DNA of 64,000 nt from Rhodobacterales bacterium HKCCE3408. GTDB lineage: Bacteria; Pseudomonadota; Alphaproteobacteria; Rhodobacterales; Rhodobacteraceae. The notes under the pieces were generated by a model, which was not told the DNA's origin, did no database searches, and saw nothing but the letters and a program-made list of their open reading frames with translations. A program made the translations under genes and the position numbers. Below are positions 1 to 8,240 of the stretch, piece by piece (position 1 is the first letter of the stretch; each line of letters starts with the position of its first letter). The stretch spans positions 21,095-85,094 of the forward strand of contig WVSN01000013.1 in NCBI GenBank assembly GCA_015689705.1, given 5' to 3'.

Positions 1-1
1 C

Positions 2-259
2 TGCGACTTCCCGTTTCACCACGACGACGGACGGGCGCATTTCTGGCCGCTGACGCGATGGATCTTCGACAGCCCGCTCAGCTACTGGGACATGCGGCAC
101 GGGGCCGGCGTGATCGGCCCGCTCGAGGTTCTGACGGCGGTCACCTGCGGCATTGCCGTCTGCCTGCGTTACCGGATCTGGCCGGTCTGGGTGGTCATGG
201 CCCTTCTGATGGCGCTGGAACTCCGGACCGTGATCGGCTGGTTCCGCTTCCTCGCCTGA
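2..259 (+). CDS. membrane protein, C-terminal part (gene starts before the window)
   Basis: An open frame enters from the left edge and stops with TGA at 257-259, giving about 85 residues. It begins with a His/Asp-rich stretch (DFPFHHDDGRAHFWPL), followed by SPLSYWD and then two hydrophobic segments that look like the last membrane helices. The H/D-rich loop followed by FWP and SPxSYWD resembles small inner-membrane putative metal-dependent hydrolases (YdjM/DUF457-like), which are often misnamed CobQ in this bacterial group. That assignment comes from memory of the family. The N-terminus is missing, so neither start nor full domain can be judged. It converges on hemP with a 12-base gap. Confidence 0.6.
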   Translation, partial: CDFPFHHDDGRAHFWPLTRWIFDSPLSYWDMRHGAGVIGPLEVLTAVTCGIAVCLRYRIWPVWVVMALLMALELRTVIGWFRFLA

Positions 260-271
260 CGGCGCGGGGCG

Positions 272-439
272 TCACTTCGTCAGGATCAGCTTGCCGGCGC
301 GGGTGATGCGCAGCGTGTAGGCCTTGCCGTCGAGCAGGATCAGCGCCGTTCCCTCGGCCCCGGTCAGGGCGCGCGCGTCGTGGACCGGCAGCCCGAAGGC
401 GGCCTCGGTCTGGGTCTCTGTCGGGGCCTGGTAGCTCAT
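272..439 (-). CDS. hemP: hemin uptake protein HemP family (small)
   Basis: This 55-residue protein starts at ATG 437-439 and stops with TGA at 272-274. The second half contains VHDARALTG and ends YTLRITRAGKLILTK, which is the hallmark of the HemP family: a compact basic domain with the pattern LRITRxGKLILTK. HemP proteins are small factors linked to haem/hemin uptake. Some family members in other proteobacteria act as DNA-binding activators of haem receptor genes (family knowledge). No haem receptor or TonB gene is adjacent here. The gene lies 41 bases downstream of the deacetylase gene on the same strand, so it may be co-transcribed with the glutathione peroxidase and deacetylase genes. Confidence 0.85.
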   Translation of the reverse strand: MSYQAPTETQTEAAFGLPVHDARALTGAEGTALILLDGKAYTLRITRAGKLILTK

Positions 440-480
440 CGGGCGTCTCCTGTTGCCGTGACCCGACCCTGCCAGCGGGC

Positions 481-1638
481 TCAGGATGCGTCAATCCTGA
501 TTTTTTCTGTCGGAAATAATCCGCGCGCCGCCGGGCGTGCCTTGAGAAGGGCGATCCGCTCGGCCACCTCGGGCCGGACCGGGCCCGGCCGGGGGGCATC
601 GCGCAGGGTGGTGAACCAGTGCTCGGGCGGGTTCTTCCCGGCCCGCGCCCGCGACCAGGTCAGCGCGCGCAGCACCGCCTCGGCCTCGTCCGGCAGGCGG
701 TCGGGGATCTCGTGGCGGTTCAGCGTCGCCCAGACCCCGGTCCAGAGCCGGCCGACCGACCACGGGTTGTAGCCGCCGCCGCCAAGCGCCAGCAGCCGCG
801 GCACGCCAAGCGCCATCAGCCCTGTCAGCACGTCCCAATGGGCGTTGTTCGACAGCTCCAGCCGGCTGAGCGGATCCTCGGTCACCGCGTCGGCGCCGCA
901 CTGGAAGACGATCGCCTCGGGCGCGAAGGCGGCGATGGCGGGCAGGATCAGCGCCTCGCGGATCTCGGCCATCTCGGTGTCGTTGAAGCCGCGCGGGACC
1001 GGCAGGTTGAGGCAATTGCCGCCGCCATCCTCGTCGATCGCGCCGGTGAACGGCCAGCGCTTCTCCTCGTGGACCGAGATCAGGAGCGTGTCGGGATCGC
1101 CGGCGAAGGCGTGTTCCACCCCGTCGCAATGATGCGCGTCGATGTCGAGATAGGCGATCCGCCGGACGCCCTCGCGCCGCAGCGACAGCATGGCGAGGAC
1201 GGGGTCGTTGAAATAACAGAAGCCCCCGGCGCGGTCGGGAAAGGCATGATGCGTGCCGCCGCCGGGATGGTAGATCACCCCCGGCTCCTTCAGGAGCGAG
1301 CCGGACAGAAGCGAGGCGCCGGCCGAGGTGGCGGGGCGGCGGAACATCTCGGGGAAGACGGGATTGGACACCGTGCCGAGCCCGTGACGCTCGCGCACCG
1401 CGTCCGACACCTCCTGCTCGGCCTCGGCCCGTTCCAGTGCGGCGATGTAATCGAGCGTGTGCCACAGCGCGATGGCGGCGGGCTTGGCGCGCGGGTTGCG
1501 GCGGAACTGCGCCTGCGGCAGCCAGCCCATCGCACGGGACAGGTCCATGACGGTGGAGACGCGCGGCACGCGGAGGGGATGCGCGCCGCCATAGCTCGAC
1601 CCGCGATAGATCTCCGAGCCGAAGAAAAGCGGGGTCAC
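481..1638 (-). CDS. histone deacetylase / acetylpolyamine amidohydrolase family protein
   Basis: A 385-residue zinc-hydrolase of the arginase/deacetylase fold, which removes acetyl groups from lysine-like or polyamine amines (the natural substrate cannot be told here). Visible family signatures are HPGGGTHHAF with the active-site His pair, LDIDAHHCDGVEHAF with metal-ligand Asp/His, CGADA, and GGGGYNP near the substrate pocket. The start is taken as GTG at 1636-1638, which overlaps the TGA stop of the upstream glutathione peroxidase gene (GTGA), implying translational coupling. A frame-compatible reading through the upstream gene exists but is an artefact, because the peroxidase is encoded there in another frame. 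The AcuC-like name is possible but not certain. Confidence 0.88.
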   Translation of the reverse strand: MTPLFFGSEIYRGSSYGGAHPLRVPRVSTVMDLSRAMGWLPQAQFRRNPRAKPAAIALWHTLDYIAALERAEAEQEVSDAVRERHGLGTVSNPVFPEMFRRPATSAGASLLSGSLLKEPGVIYHPGGGTHHAFPDRAGGFCYFNDPVLAMLSLRREGVRRIAYLDIDAHHCDGVEHAFAGDPDTLLISVHEEKRWPFTGAIDEDGGGNCLNLPVPRGFNDTEMAEIREALILPAIAAFAPEAIVFQCGADAVTEDPLSRLELSNNAHWDVLTGLMALGVPRLLALGGGGYNPWSVGRLWTGVWATLNRHEIPDRLPDEAEAVLRALTWSRARAGKNPPEHWFTTLRDAPRPGPVRPEVAERIALLKARPAARGLFPTEKIRIDAS

Positions 1639-2159
1639 CGCGCCAGAAGCGCCTCGACGTCGCGGCGGATGCGGTTGCCCATCGGGTTCGCGGTCGACCC
1701 GTAGCTGGCGACCACGTTGCCCTCGGCATCCAGAAGCACCTTGTTGAAGTTCCAGCGCGGCACGATCCCGTGCTCGGCGGCGAGCCAGGCGTAGAACGGA
1801 TGCGCGCCGTCGCCGCGGACATGGGTGATCGTCGTCATCGGCATGTCGAGATCGAAGTTCACGGCGCAGAAATCGGCGACTTCCTCCTCGCTGTCGAGTT
1901 CCTGCGCGAAGTCGTCCGATGGGATCGCCAGAACGACAAGCCCGGCCTCGCGATAGGCGTCGTAGAGCGCCTGCAGGTCGTCGTATTGCGGGGTGAAGGC
2001 GCAGAGCGAGGCGGTGTTGGCCACCAGCACCGGATGACCCCGGTAATCGGACAGCGTGATCTGGCCGCCATCGATTGAATCGAACCGGAACGGACCTGCC
2101 GCCTGAGCGGGCAGAATGGCCGAAAGCGTGAGCACGAGAGCGAGAGCAAGAGCGCGCAT
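1635..2159 (-). CDS. glutathione peroxidase, exported
   Basis: A 174-residue thioredoxin-fold peroxidase that reduces hydroperoxides with glutathione or thioredoxin. Residues 1-20 (MRALALALVLTLSAILPAQA) form a clear Sec signal peptide with an AQA cleavage site, so the enzyme probably acts in the periplasm. The catalytic region reads NTASLCAFTPQYDDLQ with the peroxidatic Cys. WNFNKVLLD supplies the conserved Trp-Asn of the family tetrad. It starts at ATG 2157-2159 and its TGA stop overlaps the GTG start of the deacetylase gene. The NUDIX gene lies divergently upstream, so 2160-2297 should hold promoters for both. Confidence 0.9.
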   Translation of the reverse strand: MRALALALVLTLSAILPAQAAGPFRFDSIDGGQITLSDYRGHPVLVANTASLCAFTPQYDDLQALYDAYREAGLVVLAIPSDDFAQELDSEEEVADFCAVNFDLDMPMTTITHVRGDGAHPFYAWLAAEHGIVPRWNFNKVLLDAEGNVVASYGSTANPMGNRIRRDVEALLAR

Positions 2160-2297
2160 GGTGGAACCTCCGTCGCCAAGGAGGTAAGGTAACCAACAAA
2201 ACTGGCAAGAGCTGTGGATCGCGGGGTGCACCCGCTTGTGGGACAGGCAGGCCTGCGCCATAGCTCGATTCAAGCTCGAGCAGGACGTAACCGAACC

Positions 2298-2774
2298 GTG
2301 GAGTCGAACCCGCACACATATCAGGCCCCGCTACAGATCGGGGATGTGCCGAAGCGCGAGACGCGGACCCAGTTCGCGGCGCTGTGCTACCGGCGGCGGA
2401 AATCGGATTGCGAGGTTCTGCTGCTCACATCTCTTGACACGAAGCGCTGGATCATCCCCAAGGGCTGGCCGATGGACGGGATGACGCCGGCCGACGCCGC
2501 CGCGCGCGAGGCGTGGGAAGAGGGCGGCGTCCGGGGGCATGTCTTCGACGCCTGCATCGGCATCTATTCCTACACCAAGGTCATGCAGGGCGAGCCCGAT
2601 CTGCCCGTCGTCGTCGCGGTTTTCCCGCTCGAGGTGTCGCGGCTGGTCGACGAGTATCCCGAAGCCGGGCTGCGCAAGCGCAAGTGGTTTCCGCCCAAGA
2701 AGGCCGCCGCGCGGGTGCAGGAACTGGAGCTGAAGCAGCTTCTGCGCGAATTCGATCCGTCCCGCCTGCGCTAG
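2298..2774 (+). CDS. NUDIX hydrolase (diphosphoinositol-polyphosphate hydrolase-like)
   Basis: A 158-residue NUDIX-fold hydrolase that cleaves a nucleoside-diphosphate-linked or polyphosphate substrate. The NUDIX box is seen as KGWPMDGMTPADAAAREAWEEGGV, split here as KGWPMDGM, TPADAAARE and AWEEGGV. The REAWEE core glutamates are intact, whereas the first Glu of the consensus is Met. The pattern IPKGWP upstream of the box is typical of the diphosphoinositol polyphosphate phosphohydrolase-like branch. The GTG at 2298 is used as start. An in-frame GTG at 2346 is an alternative that would remove 16 residues. It is divergent from the glutathione peroxidase and 54 bases upstream of the DUF1178 gene. 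Confidence 0.85.
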   Translation: MESNPHTYQAPLQIGDVPKRETRTQFAALCYRRRKSDCEVLLLTSLDTKRWIIPKGWPMDGMTPADAAAREAWEEGGVRGHVFDACIGIYSYTKVMQGEPDLPVVVAVFPLEVSRLVDEYPEAGLRKRKWFPPKKAAARVQELELKQLLREFDPSRLR

Positions 2775-2828
2775 GCCGCGCGCGTCGGATCTTGACGACG
2801 GCGCGGGAATGGATACCTCAGCACGATC

Positions 2829-3287
2829 ATGATCCGCTACGCGCTCACCTGTGGCGACGGCCACGACTTCGAAAGCTGGTTCCAGTCCGCCTCGGCCTAT
2901 GACGAGCTGGAGCGGCGCGGCCTCGTGTCCTGCGCGGTCTGCGGCAGCGATGACGTGCGCAAGTCGATGATGGCCCCGCGCGTCGGTAAGTCGGCCGAAG
3001 CGCCCGCCGCGGACGAACCCACGGAGCCGCAGCCGATGTCCTCGGGCCCGCTGTCGCGTCCGGGATCGGAGGCCGAGCGGATGCTGAGCGAATTGCGCGC
3101 GAAGCTCGAGGCGAATTCCACCTATGTCGGGAGGTCCTTCGCGAAAGAGGCCCGTGCGATGCATCTCGGCGAAGCGCCCGAGCGGCAGATCCACGGCGAG
3201 GCGACGGCCGACGAGGCGAAAAGCCTGATCGAGGACGGCGTGCCCGTCCTGCCGCTGCCTGGCCTGCCGAAATCCCGCGCGAACTGA
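2829..3287 (+). CDS. DUF1178 family protein
   Basis: A 152-residue protein starting MIRYALTCGDGHDFESWFQS and carrying CAVCGSDDVRKSMMAPRV. The pairs of Cys at the N-terminus and in the CxxCG motif suggest a small zinc-ribbon-like fold. This is the standard layout of DUF1178, a family common in alphaproteobacteria with no settled function. The middle (residues about 58-85) is Pro/Ala/Glu-rich and probably flexible. The C-terminal half is charged and helical (SEAERMLSELRAKLEANSTYVG). It follows the NUDIX gene on the same strand and converges on the glycosyltransferase gene with a single base between the stop codons. Confidence 0.88.
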   Translation: MIRYALTCGDGHDFESWFQSASAYDELERRGLVSCAVCGSDDVRKSMMAPRVGKSAEAPAADEPTEPQPMSSGPLSRPGSEAERMLSELRAKLEANSTYVGRSFAKEARAMHLGEAPERQIHGEATADEAKSLIEDGVPVLPLPGLPKSRAN

Positions 3288-3288
3288 G

Positions 3289-5718
3289 CTATTCGGCCGC
3301 CGGCGCTTCGGCCGCGCCGCCATCCTCACCCGCCACGAAGGCCGCGAGATCCGGGTCCTGCATCTGGTCGGAGATGACGTGCCGCGCGCTGGTCCGCGCC
3401 GCCCGGTCGAGCGCGGCAAGATCGGGATCGGACAGCAGCCGCGCCATCGTCGCATCCAGATCGCCCGAGCGGATCGACGCGTCTTCATGCGCGTTCAGGT
3501 CGAACTTGTCCCAGTAGTCGAGATCGATGCGCGCCCCGACCTTGCCCCGGTCGCTGGAATTGGCCGTGCCGCGCAGGCGCTTGAGCAGGAATTCGGCCCG
3601 GCTTTTCACCGCGTAATGGTTCACCTGCGCCAGATCGTAGGCCACGACATCCGCATTGGACCGCCAGCCCGAGCGGATGTATTTCGGCCCCATCGGCCGG
3701 CCGGCCGCGTTCAGCCAGACCGGGTCGAGCGTGTCGGTGTCGCGGTTTTTCTCGAACCGGGGCCGGTGGACGCCGAAATAGTCGAAGACCTGCGGCCGGA
3801 AGAGTGTCTTGAAGCCCCAGATCATGCCGTTCTCGGGCTCCGTCGTGCCCGAGGCGCGGGTGAAGCGGCGGGTGACCGGATCATCGGAATAGTCCCGCGC
3901 GCCGCCCGAGCCGAAGAAACGCCAGTTGACCGAGACCGCGTCGGTGTTCGCGGGCAGTTCGGCCAGCAGCGCGTCGAGCGTGCCGTCGCCGGCATGGATG
4001 TTCAGGAACTCGTCGGCATCGACGACCAGCGCCCAGTCGGCTTCGCGCACCACGCGTTCCTTGTTCGCCCGGGAATAGGCGCGGCGCTGCGGGTCCATGC
4101 GCGGCCCGAGCGGGTTGTCGAAATGGTGCACGACGCCCATCGCGTCGAGCCGGTTCAGGATCAGGTTCGTGCCGTCCGTGCAGTCGTTCGAATAGAGCAC
4201 GAAGCCGTCGAAGCCGATGTTGAGGTAGTGGGCGATCCACTCGACGATGTAGGGGCCTTCGTTCTTCATCGTGGAGATCACGACGCGGCGCGGCCGGTCG
4301 GAGCGCGGACGGCTGGCGGGTTTCGGCGCCGGGGCGGGCGGAACCTGGTTCTCGCGCAGGGCCTTCAGCACCGTCGCGCCGGGCGCTTTCGGCGCATCGC
4401 CCGCGGCGGCCGCACGGTCGAGCGCGCGTTGCAGCTTCTTCGTGCCCTTCAGCCGGTCGATGATCGTCTCGGCCAGTTCCTCGGGCGATTTCGCGGCGTC
4501 CTCCGGCGGTTCGCCCGGCGCGTCGGGCACCTCGGGCGCCTCCTCTCCGTCGGCGACCTTGGCCAGCGCATCGCGCGTCGCGCCCTTCCGCCCGGTCTGC
4601 TGCGCGTTGATCATCTTGGCGATCAGCGCGTCGGGCACGCCCTTCTCGCGCAGGTGCTTCACGACCTCCTGGTAGCGCTTGGGCAGGTGAAGCGTGAACA
4701 GCACGGTCTCGAGCTCGGCGATCGACTTGCCGCCGGCGGCCTTCAGTGAGGCGAGCCACTCGTCGTATTCGCCCGTCCCCCGCAGCGCAGCGACCCGCTC
4801 CTCGTGATAGGCCAGCGCGGCATCGTGAAGCGCGCGCAGCGCGTCGTCCTTCAGCCACTCGTCGATCAGCGCACGGACCTGCGGCGCACGGTCGGCCGCG
4901 CCCCGGACCTCGATCTCGTTGCGGTCGAAGATCGCGAAATAGGAGGCGTTGTACTTGTCCTCCTTGTTGTTCACGTTCCCCCGCATCCGGCGCAGCAGAT
5001 AGGCCTCGTAGCTTTTGACCGCGTAGTGGTTGAGCTCCGCGAGGTCGTAGCCGAGCGTCGGTTTCGTCGACCGCCAGCCCGAGAGGTTGAATTCGTCGGC
5101 CATCGGCCGGCCCGATCCGTTGACCCAGGACTGCGCGGCCAGCGCGCGGGCGCGCTCGGGGTCTTTCTTGACCGACTTGATGTGCGGGCGGTGGATGCCG
5201 AGCTTCATGTGCTCGAACGGCCGGAACAGCGTCTTGACGCCCCAACCCTTCTTGAACTCGTCGGGCGCGGCGCGGGTGAAGGTCTCGGTCACGAGGCCCT
5301 CGTTCCAGCCGGTCACGCCGGACGAGCCGAAGAAGCGCCAGGTGATGTTGATCGCGTCGGTGCCCTCGGGTAGTGCCGCAACCAGCGCGTCGACCGTGCC
5401 GTCGCCGACCTTCACGTTCAGGAACTCGTCGGCATCCATGACCAGAAGCCAGTCGGTCTCGGTGATCCGCGGCTCCTTCTCCCCGAGGCTGAGCGCGTTC
5501 GGCTGCGGCTTCTTGCCCTCGGGCACGTCGTTCCGGAGATGCGTGACCGCGCCCAACTCCTCCAGCCGGGCCAGCATGGCGTCGGTGCCGTCGCTGCAAT
5601 CGTTGGTGTAGACGCAGATATTGTCGAAGCCGATCAGCCGGTGATAGGCGACCCATTCGAGCAGGCAGTGCCCCTCGTTCTTCATCATCGACAGGATCGT
5701 GTAGCGGGCGCGGGCCAT
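3289..5718 (-). CDS. tandem-duplicated glycosyltransferase family 2 protein
   Basis: An 809-residue cytosolic protein made of two copies of the same GT2-like domain (Glyco_tranf_2_4 type). Copy 1 begins at residue 5 (YTILSMMKNEG) with VYTNDCSDGTDAML and the metal-binding DADEF near residue 95. Copy 2 begins near residue 475 (VVISTMKNEG) with LYSNDCTDGTN and another DADEFLN. Both copies also share FFGSxG, a KTLFRP segment and GxHRP before a similar C-terminal stretch. The linker (about residues 330-470) is charged and Pro/Ala-rich. Each copy keeps the DxD motif, so both may be active. No membrane helices are seen. Single-copy homologues are often called glycosyltransferase family 2 in roseobacters. 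Acceptor and sugar are unknown. Confidence 0.85.
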   Translation of the reverse strand: MARARYTILSMMKNEGHCLLEWVAYHRLIGFDNICVYTNDCSDGTDAMLARLEELGAVTHLRNDVPEGKKPQPNALSLGEKEPRITETDWLLVMDADEFLNVKVGDGTVDALVAALPEGTDAINITWRFFGSSGVTGWNEGLVTETFTRAAPDEFKKGWGVKTLFRPFEHMKLGIHRPHIKSVKKDPERARALAAQSWVNGSGRPMADEFNLSGWRSTKPTLGYDLAELNHYAVKSYEAYLLRRMRGNVNNKEDKYNASYFAIFDRNEIEVRGAADRAPQVRALIDEWLKDDALRALHDAALAYHEERVAALRGTGEYDEWLASLKAAGGKSIAELETVLFTLHLPKRYQEVVKHLREKGVPDALIAKMINAQQTGRKGATRDALAKVADGEEAPEVPDAPGEPPEDAAKSPEELAETIIDRLKGTKKLQRALDRAAAAGDAPKAPGATVLKALRENQVPPAPAPKPASRPRSDRPRRVVISTMKNEGPYIVEWIAHYLNIGFDGFVLYSNDCTDGTNLILNRLDAMGVVHHFDNPLGPRMDPQRRAYSRANKERVVREADWALVVDADEFLNIHAGDGTLDALLAELPANTDAVSVNWRFFGSGGARDYSDDPVTRRFTRASGTTEPENGMIWGFKTLFRPQVFDYFGVHRPRFEKNRDTDTLDPVWLNAAGRPMGPKYIRSGWRSNADVVAYDLAQVNHYAVKSRAEFLLKRLRGTANSSDRGKVGARIDLDYWDKFDLNAHEDASIRSGDLDATMARLLSDPDLAALDRAARTSARHVISDQMQDPDLAAFVAGEDGGAAEAPAAE

Positions 5719-5801
5719 GTGCGTCCCAGTCCTTGCTGCTCGGCCGTCTGACGCGGCTTTCCGCGCGTATCTAACCGGAAACCGCCCGCGAAAGCGAGGG
5801 G

Positions 5802-6962
5802 TCAGGCCGGGTCGACGTCGATCCGGCGCGCGGGAAGCTCGTCGAACCGGGTCGCACCGATCATCGCCATGTTCGCGGCCATGTCGGCGCGCAGGATGTT
5901 GACGAGGTGATCCGGCCCGGTCTCGCCGAAAGCGGCGAGCGCGAACAGCCACGCCTTGCCGAGCGCGACCATGTCCGCCCCGAGCGCCAGCCCGCGCAGG
6001 ATGTCGAGCCCGCCCGCCACGCCGGAATCGAAGATGATCGGATGGTCGGGGCCGACGGCGGCGCGGATCAGCGGCAGTTGCGTGATTGCGGCCGGCCCGG
6101 CCTCGAACTGCCGCCCGGCATGGTTCGAGACCCAGAGTCCGTCGACGCCCTGCGCGACCAGCCAGACCGCGTCGTCGGGGTCGAGCACGCCCTTGACGAT
6201 CATCGGCCCCTGCCAGAGTTCGCGCAGCTCCTTCAGGTCGTCGCGGTCGGGATAGCCCCGGATCAGGCGGCCGGCATGTTCGAACTTCTCCGGCGCGTTC
6301 CGGTCGACGTAGTCGAGGCAGAATTTCATCTCGGGCGGGCCGTGCCGGGCGACGCCGAGGCTCCAGGCCGGGCTGGTCGCCATCTGGAAGATCATGCCGG
6401 GCGTCGGCCTCAGCGGCAGGTCGAGATGCGCGCGGCGCTGGCGTTCGCGGCGGCTTTCGGCGGGCACGTCGACCGTGACGACGAGCGTGCCGTAGCCGGC
6501 CCTGGCGATCCGGTCGAGCATGTCGCGCCGTACCTCGAGGTCGCGGACGGGGTAATGCTGGAACCAGCCGACCGGTCCGGCGATCGGCCCGGTATCCTCG
6601 GGGCGGGAGGCGGCGACGGTCGACTGGCAATAAGGGATGCGATGGCGCGCCGCGGCGCGGGCGAGGCTGCGCTCGGCATCCGGCCAGATCGACCCCGCCA
6701 TGCCGATGGGCGCCATGATGACGGGCAGTGCATAATCCTGCCCGAGGAACTGCGTCTCCAGCTCCGGCGCGATCTCTCCGCGCATCACGGCTGGCATGAA
6801 GCCGATGGCGTCCAGCGCGGCGCGGTTGCGGCGCTGGCCCATTTCGGTGCCGGTCGCGCTGTCGAGGTATTCGAAGACGAAGCGCGGCATCCGCCGCTTC
6901 GCCCGCTTGCGCAGGTCGGCGATGGACGGGTGGGTCAGGTCGCGGGGATCGGCGCTGCTCAA
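5802..6962 (-). CDS. FMN-dependent alpha-hydroxy acid dehydrogenase (L-lactate dehydrogenase-like)
   Basis: A 386-residue (beta/alpha)8 flavoprotein that oxidises an L-2-hydroxy acid to the 2-oxo acid. Visible signatures are IMAPIGMAG (FMN phosphate/ring contact), GWFQHYP, VTVDVPAESRRERQRR, MIVKGVLDPDDA with the conserved Lys, and SNHAGRQ with the catalytic His and substrate Arg; the family usually shows SNHGGRQ. The start is inferred as TTG at 6960-6962, overlapping the TGA of the upstream PLP-enzyme gene (TTGA). No ATG occurs before the conserved region. It is the last gene of the minus-strand run that begins with the liv importer. Lactate, mandelate or another 2-hydroxy acid could be the substrate. 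Confidence 0.85.
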   Translation of the reverse strand: MSSADPRDLTHPSIADLRKRAKRRMPRFVFEYLDSATGTEMGQRRNRAALDAIGFMPAVMRGEIAPELETQFLGQDYALPVIMAPIGMAGSIWPDAERSLARAAARHRIPYCQSTVAASRPEDTGPIAGPVGWFQHYPVRDLEVRRDMLDRIARAGYGTLVVTVDVPAESRRERQRRAHLDLPLRPTPGMIFQMATSPAWSLGVARHGPPEMKFCLDYVDRNAPEKFEHAGRLIRGYPDRDDLKELRELWQGPMIVKGVLDPDDAVWLVAQGVDGLWVSNHAGRQFEAGPAAITQLPLIRAAVGPDHPIIFDSGVAGGLDILRGLALGADMVALGKAWLFALAAFGETGPDHLVNILRADMAANMAMIGATRFDELPARRIDVDPA

Positions 6963-8167
6963 GACGCGAAGACTCCGTAATCGACGGCGTCCTTCGACAG
7001 CCGCCGCGTGACCTCGGGCAGCGGGTATTTCAGCCCGGTGGCGCAGTTCCACAGAAGCGCGTGGTCGTCCTTGCCGACCAGCCCCTCGGACAGCGCGCGG
7101 CGATAGGCGACGGCGGTCGCCGCGCCCTCGGGGCAGAGCAGCACGCCTTCCTCGGCCGCGATCCGGTCGCGCATGGCGACGATCTCGTCATCCGGCACGG
7201 CCATGGCGAAGCCGCCGGAATCGCGCACCGCGCGCAGGATCAGGAAGTCGCCGACCGCGATCGGCACCCGTATGCCTGCGGCGACGGTATGGGCGTTTTC
7301 CCAGAGCGGCGCGTGTTCTTCGCCCTCTTCCCAGGCCTTCACGATGGGCGCGCAGCCGGTCGCCTGCACCGCGACCATGCGCGGCAGCTTTTCCCCGATC
7401 CAGCCCATCGCCTGAAGCTCGGCGAAGGCCTTCCACATGCCGATCAGCCCGGTGCCGCCGCCGGTCGGGTAGAAGATGACATCGGGCAGCTCCCAGTCCA
7501 TCTGTTCGGCCAGTTCCAGGCCCATCGTTTTCTTGCCCTCGATCCGGTAGGGCTCTTTCAGGGTCGAGACGTCGAACCAGCCGACCGCCTCCTTGCCGCC
7601 GCCGACGATCTTGCCGCAATCGTTGATCAGCCCGTCCACCAGCCAGGTCTCGGCGCCCTGCGCGGCGATCTCGCGCAGGTTGATGTCGGGCGTATCCTCG
7701 GGGCAGAGCACGGTCGCGCTCATTCCGGCGGCGCGGGCATAGGCGGCCATTGCCGCGCCGGCATTGCCGTTGGTCGGGATGGCGAGATGTTCGATCCCGA
7801 AGCTTTTCGCCATCGATACCGCCAGCGCGAGGCCGCGGGCCTTGAAGCTGCCGGTCGGCAGGCGGCCCTCGTCCTTCACCAGCACCCGGCCCGGTTTCCC
7901 GAGCGAGCGGAGCGGCAGGATCGGCGTGACGACCTCGCCCAGGCTGACGCGGTGGGTCGGGTCCTCGACCGGCAGGAAATCGGCGTAGCGCCAGAAGCCC
8001 GGCGCGGGCGAGGCGGCGAGCGTGTCTTTCGACAGGTCGGCCGCCATCGCCTCGAGATCGTAGCGCACCAGCAGCGGCCGTCCGGCGTCGGACAGGCCGT
8101 GCGGTTCCCCGGCCGGGTAGCGTTTCCCGGTCAGCGAACATTCCAGATGCGTGACGTAAGTGCCCAT
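6959..8167 (-). CDS. threonine synthase-type PLP enzyme
   Basis: A 402-residue fold-type II PLP enzyme. It has the Schiff-base lysine in LPTGSFKARG, the phosphate loop as TNGNAGAAM, and PTGGGTGLIG further on. The N-terminus (ECSLTGKRYP) resembles the short threonine synthase group, which converts O-phosphohomoserine to threonine. The length of about 400 differs from the roughly 460-residue ThrC of many alphaproteobacteria, so it could be a second, specialised paralogue. It sits between a MaoC-like hydratase and an FMN hydroxyacid dehydrogenase downstream of an amino-acid ABC importer, which would suit an amino-acid or hydroxyacid catabolic role as well. That alternative is inference. Confidence 0.75.
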   Translation of the reverse strand: MGTYVTHLECSLTGKRYPAGEPHGLSDAGRPLLVRYDLEAMAADLSKDTLAASPAPGFWRYADFLPVEDPTHRVSLGEVVTPILPLRSLGKPGRVLVKDEGRLPTGSFKARGLALAVSMAKSFGIEHLAIPTNGNAGAAMAAYARAAGMSATVLCPEDTPDINLREIAAQGAETWLVDGLINDCGKIVGGGKEAVGWFDVSTLKEPYRIEGKKTMGLELAEQMDWELPDVIFYPTGGGTGLIGMWKAFAELQAMGWIGEKLPRMVAVQATGCAPIVKAWEEGEEHAPLWENAHTVAAGIRVPIAVGDFLILRAVRDSGGFAMAVPDDEIVAMRDRIAAEEGVLLCPEGAATAVAYRRALSEGLVGKDDHALLWNCATGLKYPLPEVTRRLSKDAVDYGVFAS

Positions 8168-8240
8168 GTCGTGTCCCTCCGCTCGGCGCCCACAATAGGG
8201 AAAGCGGCGGCGACGAAAAGGCGTTCCGGACGGGAATCCG

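Noticed and set aside
481..2319. 612-residue minus-strand frame joining deacetylase and upstream sequence
   Set aside because: The part above 1638 is a second frame over the glutathione peroxidase gene and has no deacetylase homology. The deacetylase proper starts at GTG 1638.
3379..4749. 456-residue plus-strand frame
   Set aside because: It is antisense to the tandem glycosyltransferase gene and has the repetitive Arg/Gly/Ala composition of a high-GC shadow.
5907..6980. 357-residue plus-strand frame
   Set aside because: It lies antisense to the hydroxyacid dehydrogenase and lacks any family motif.
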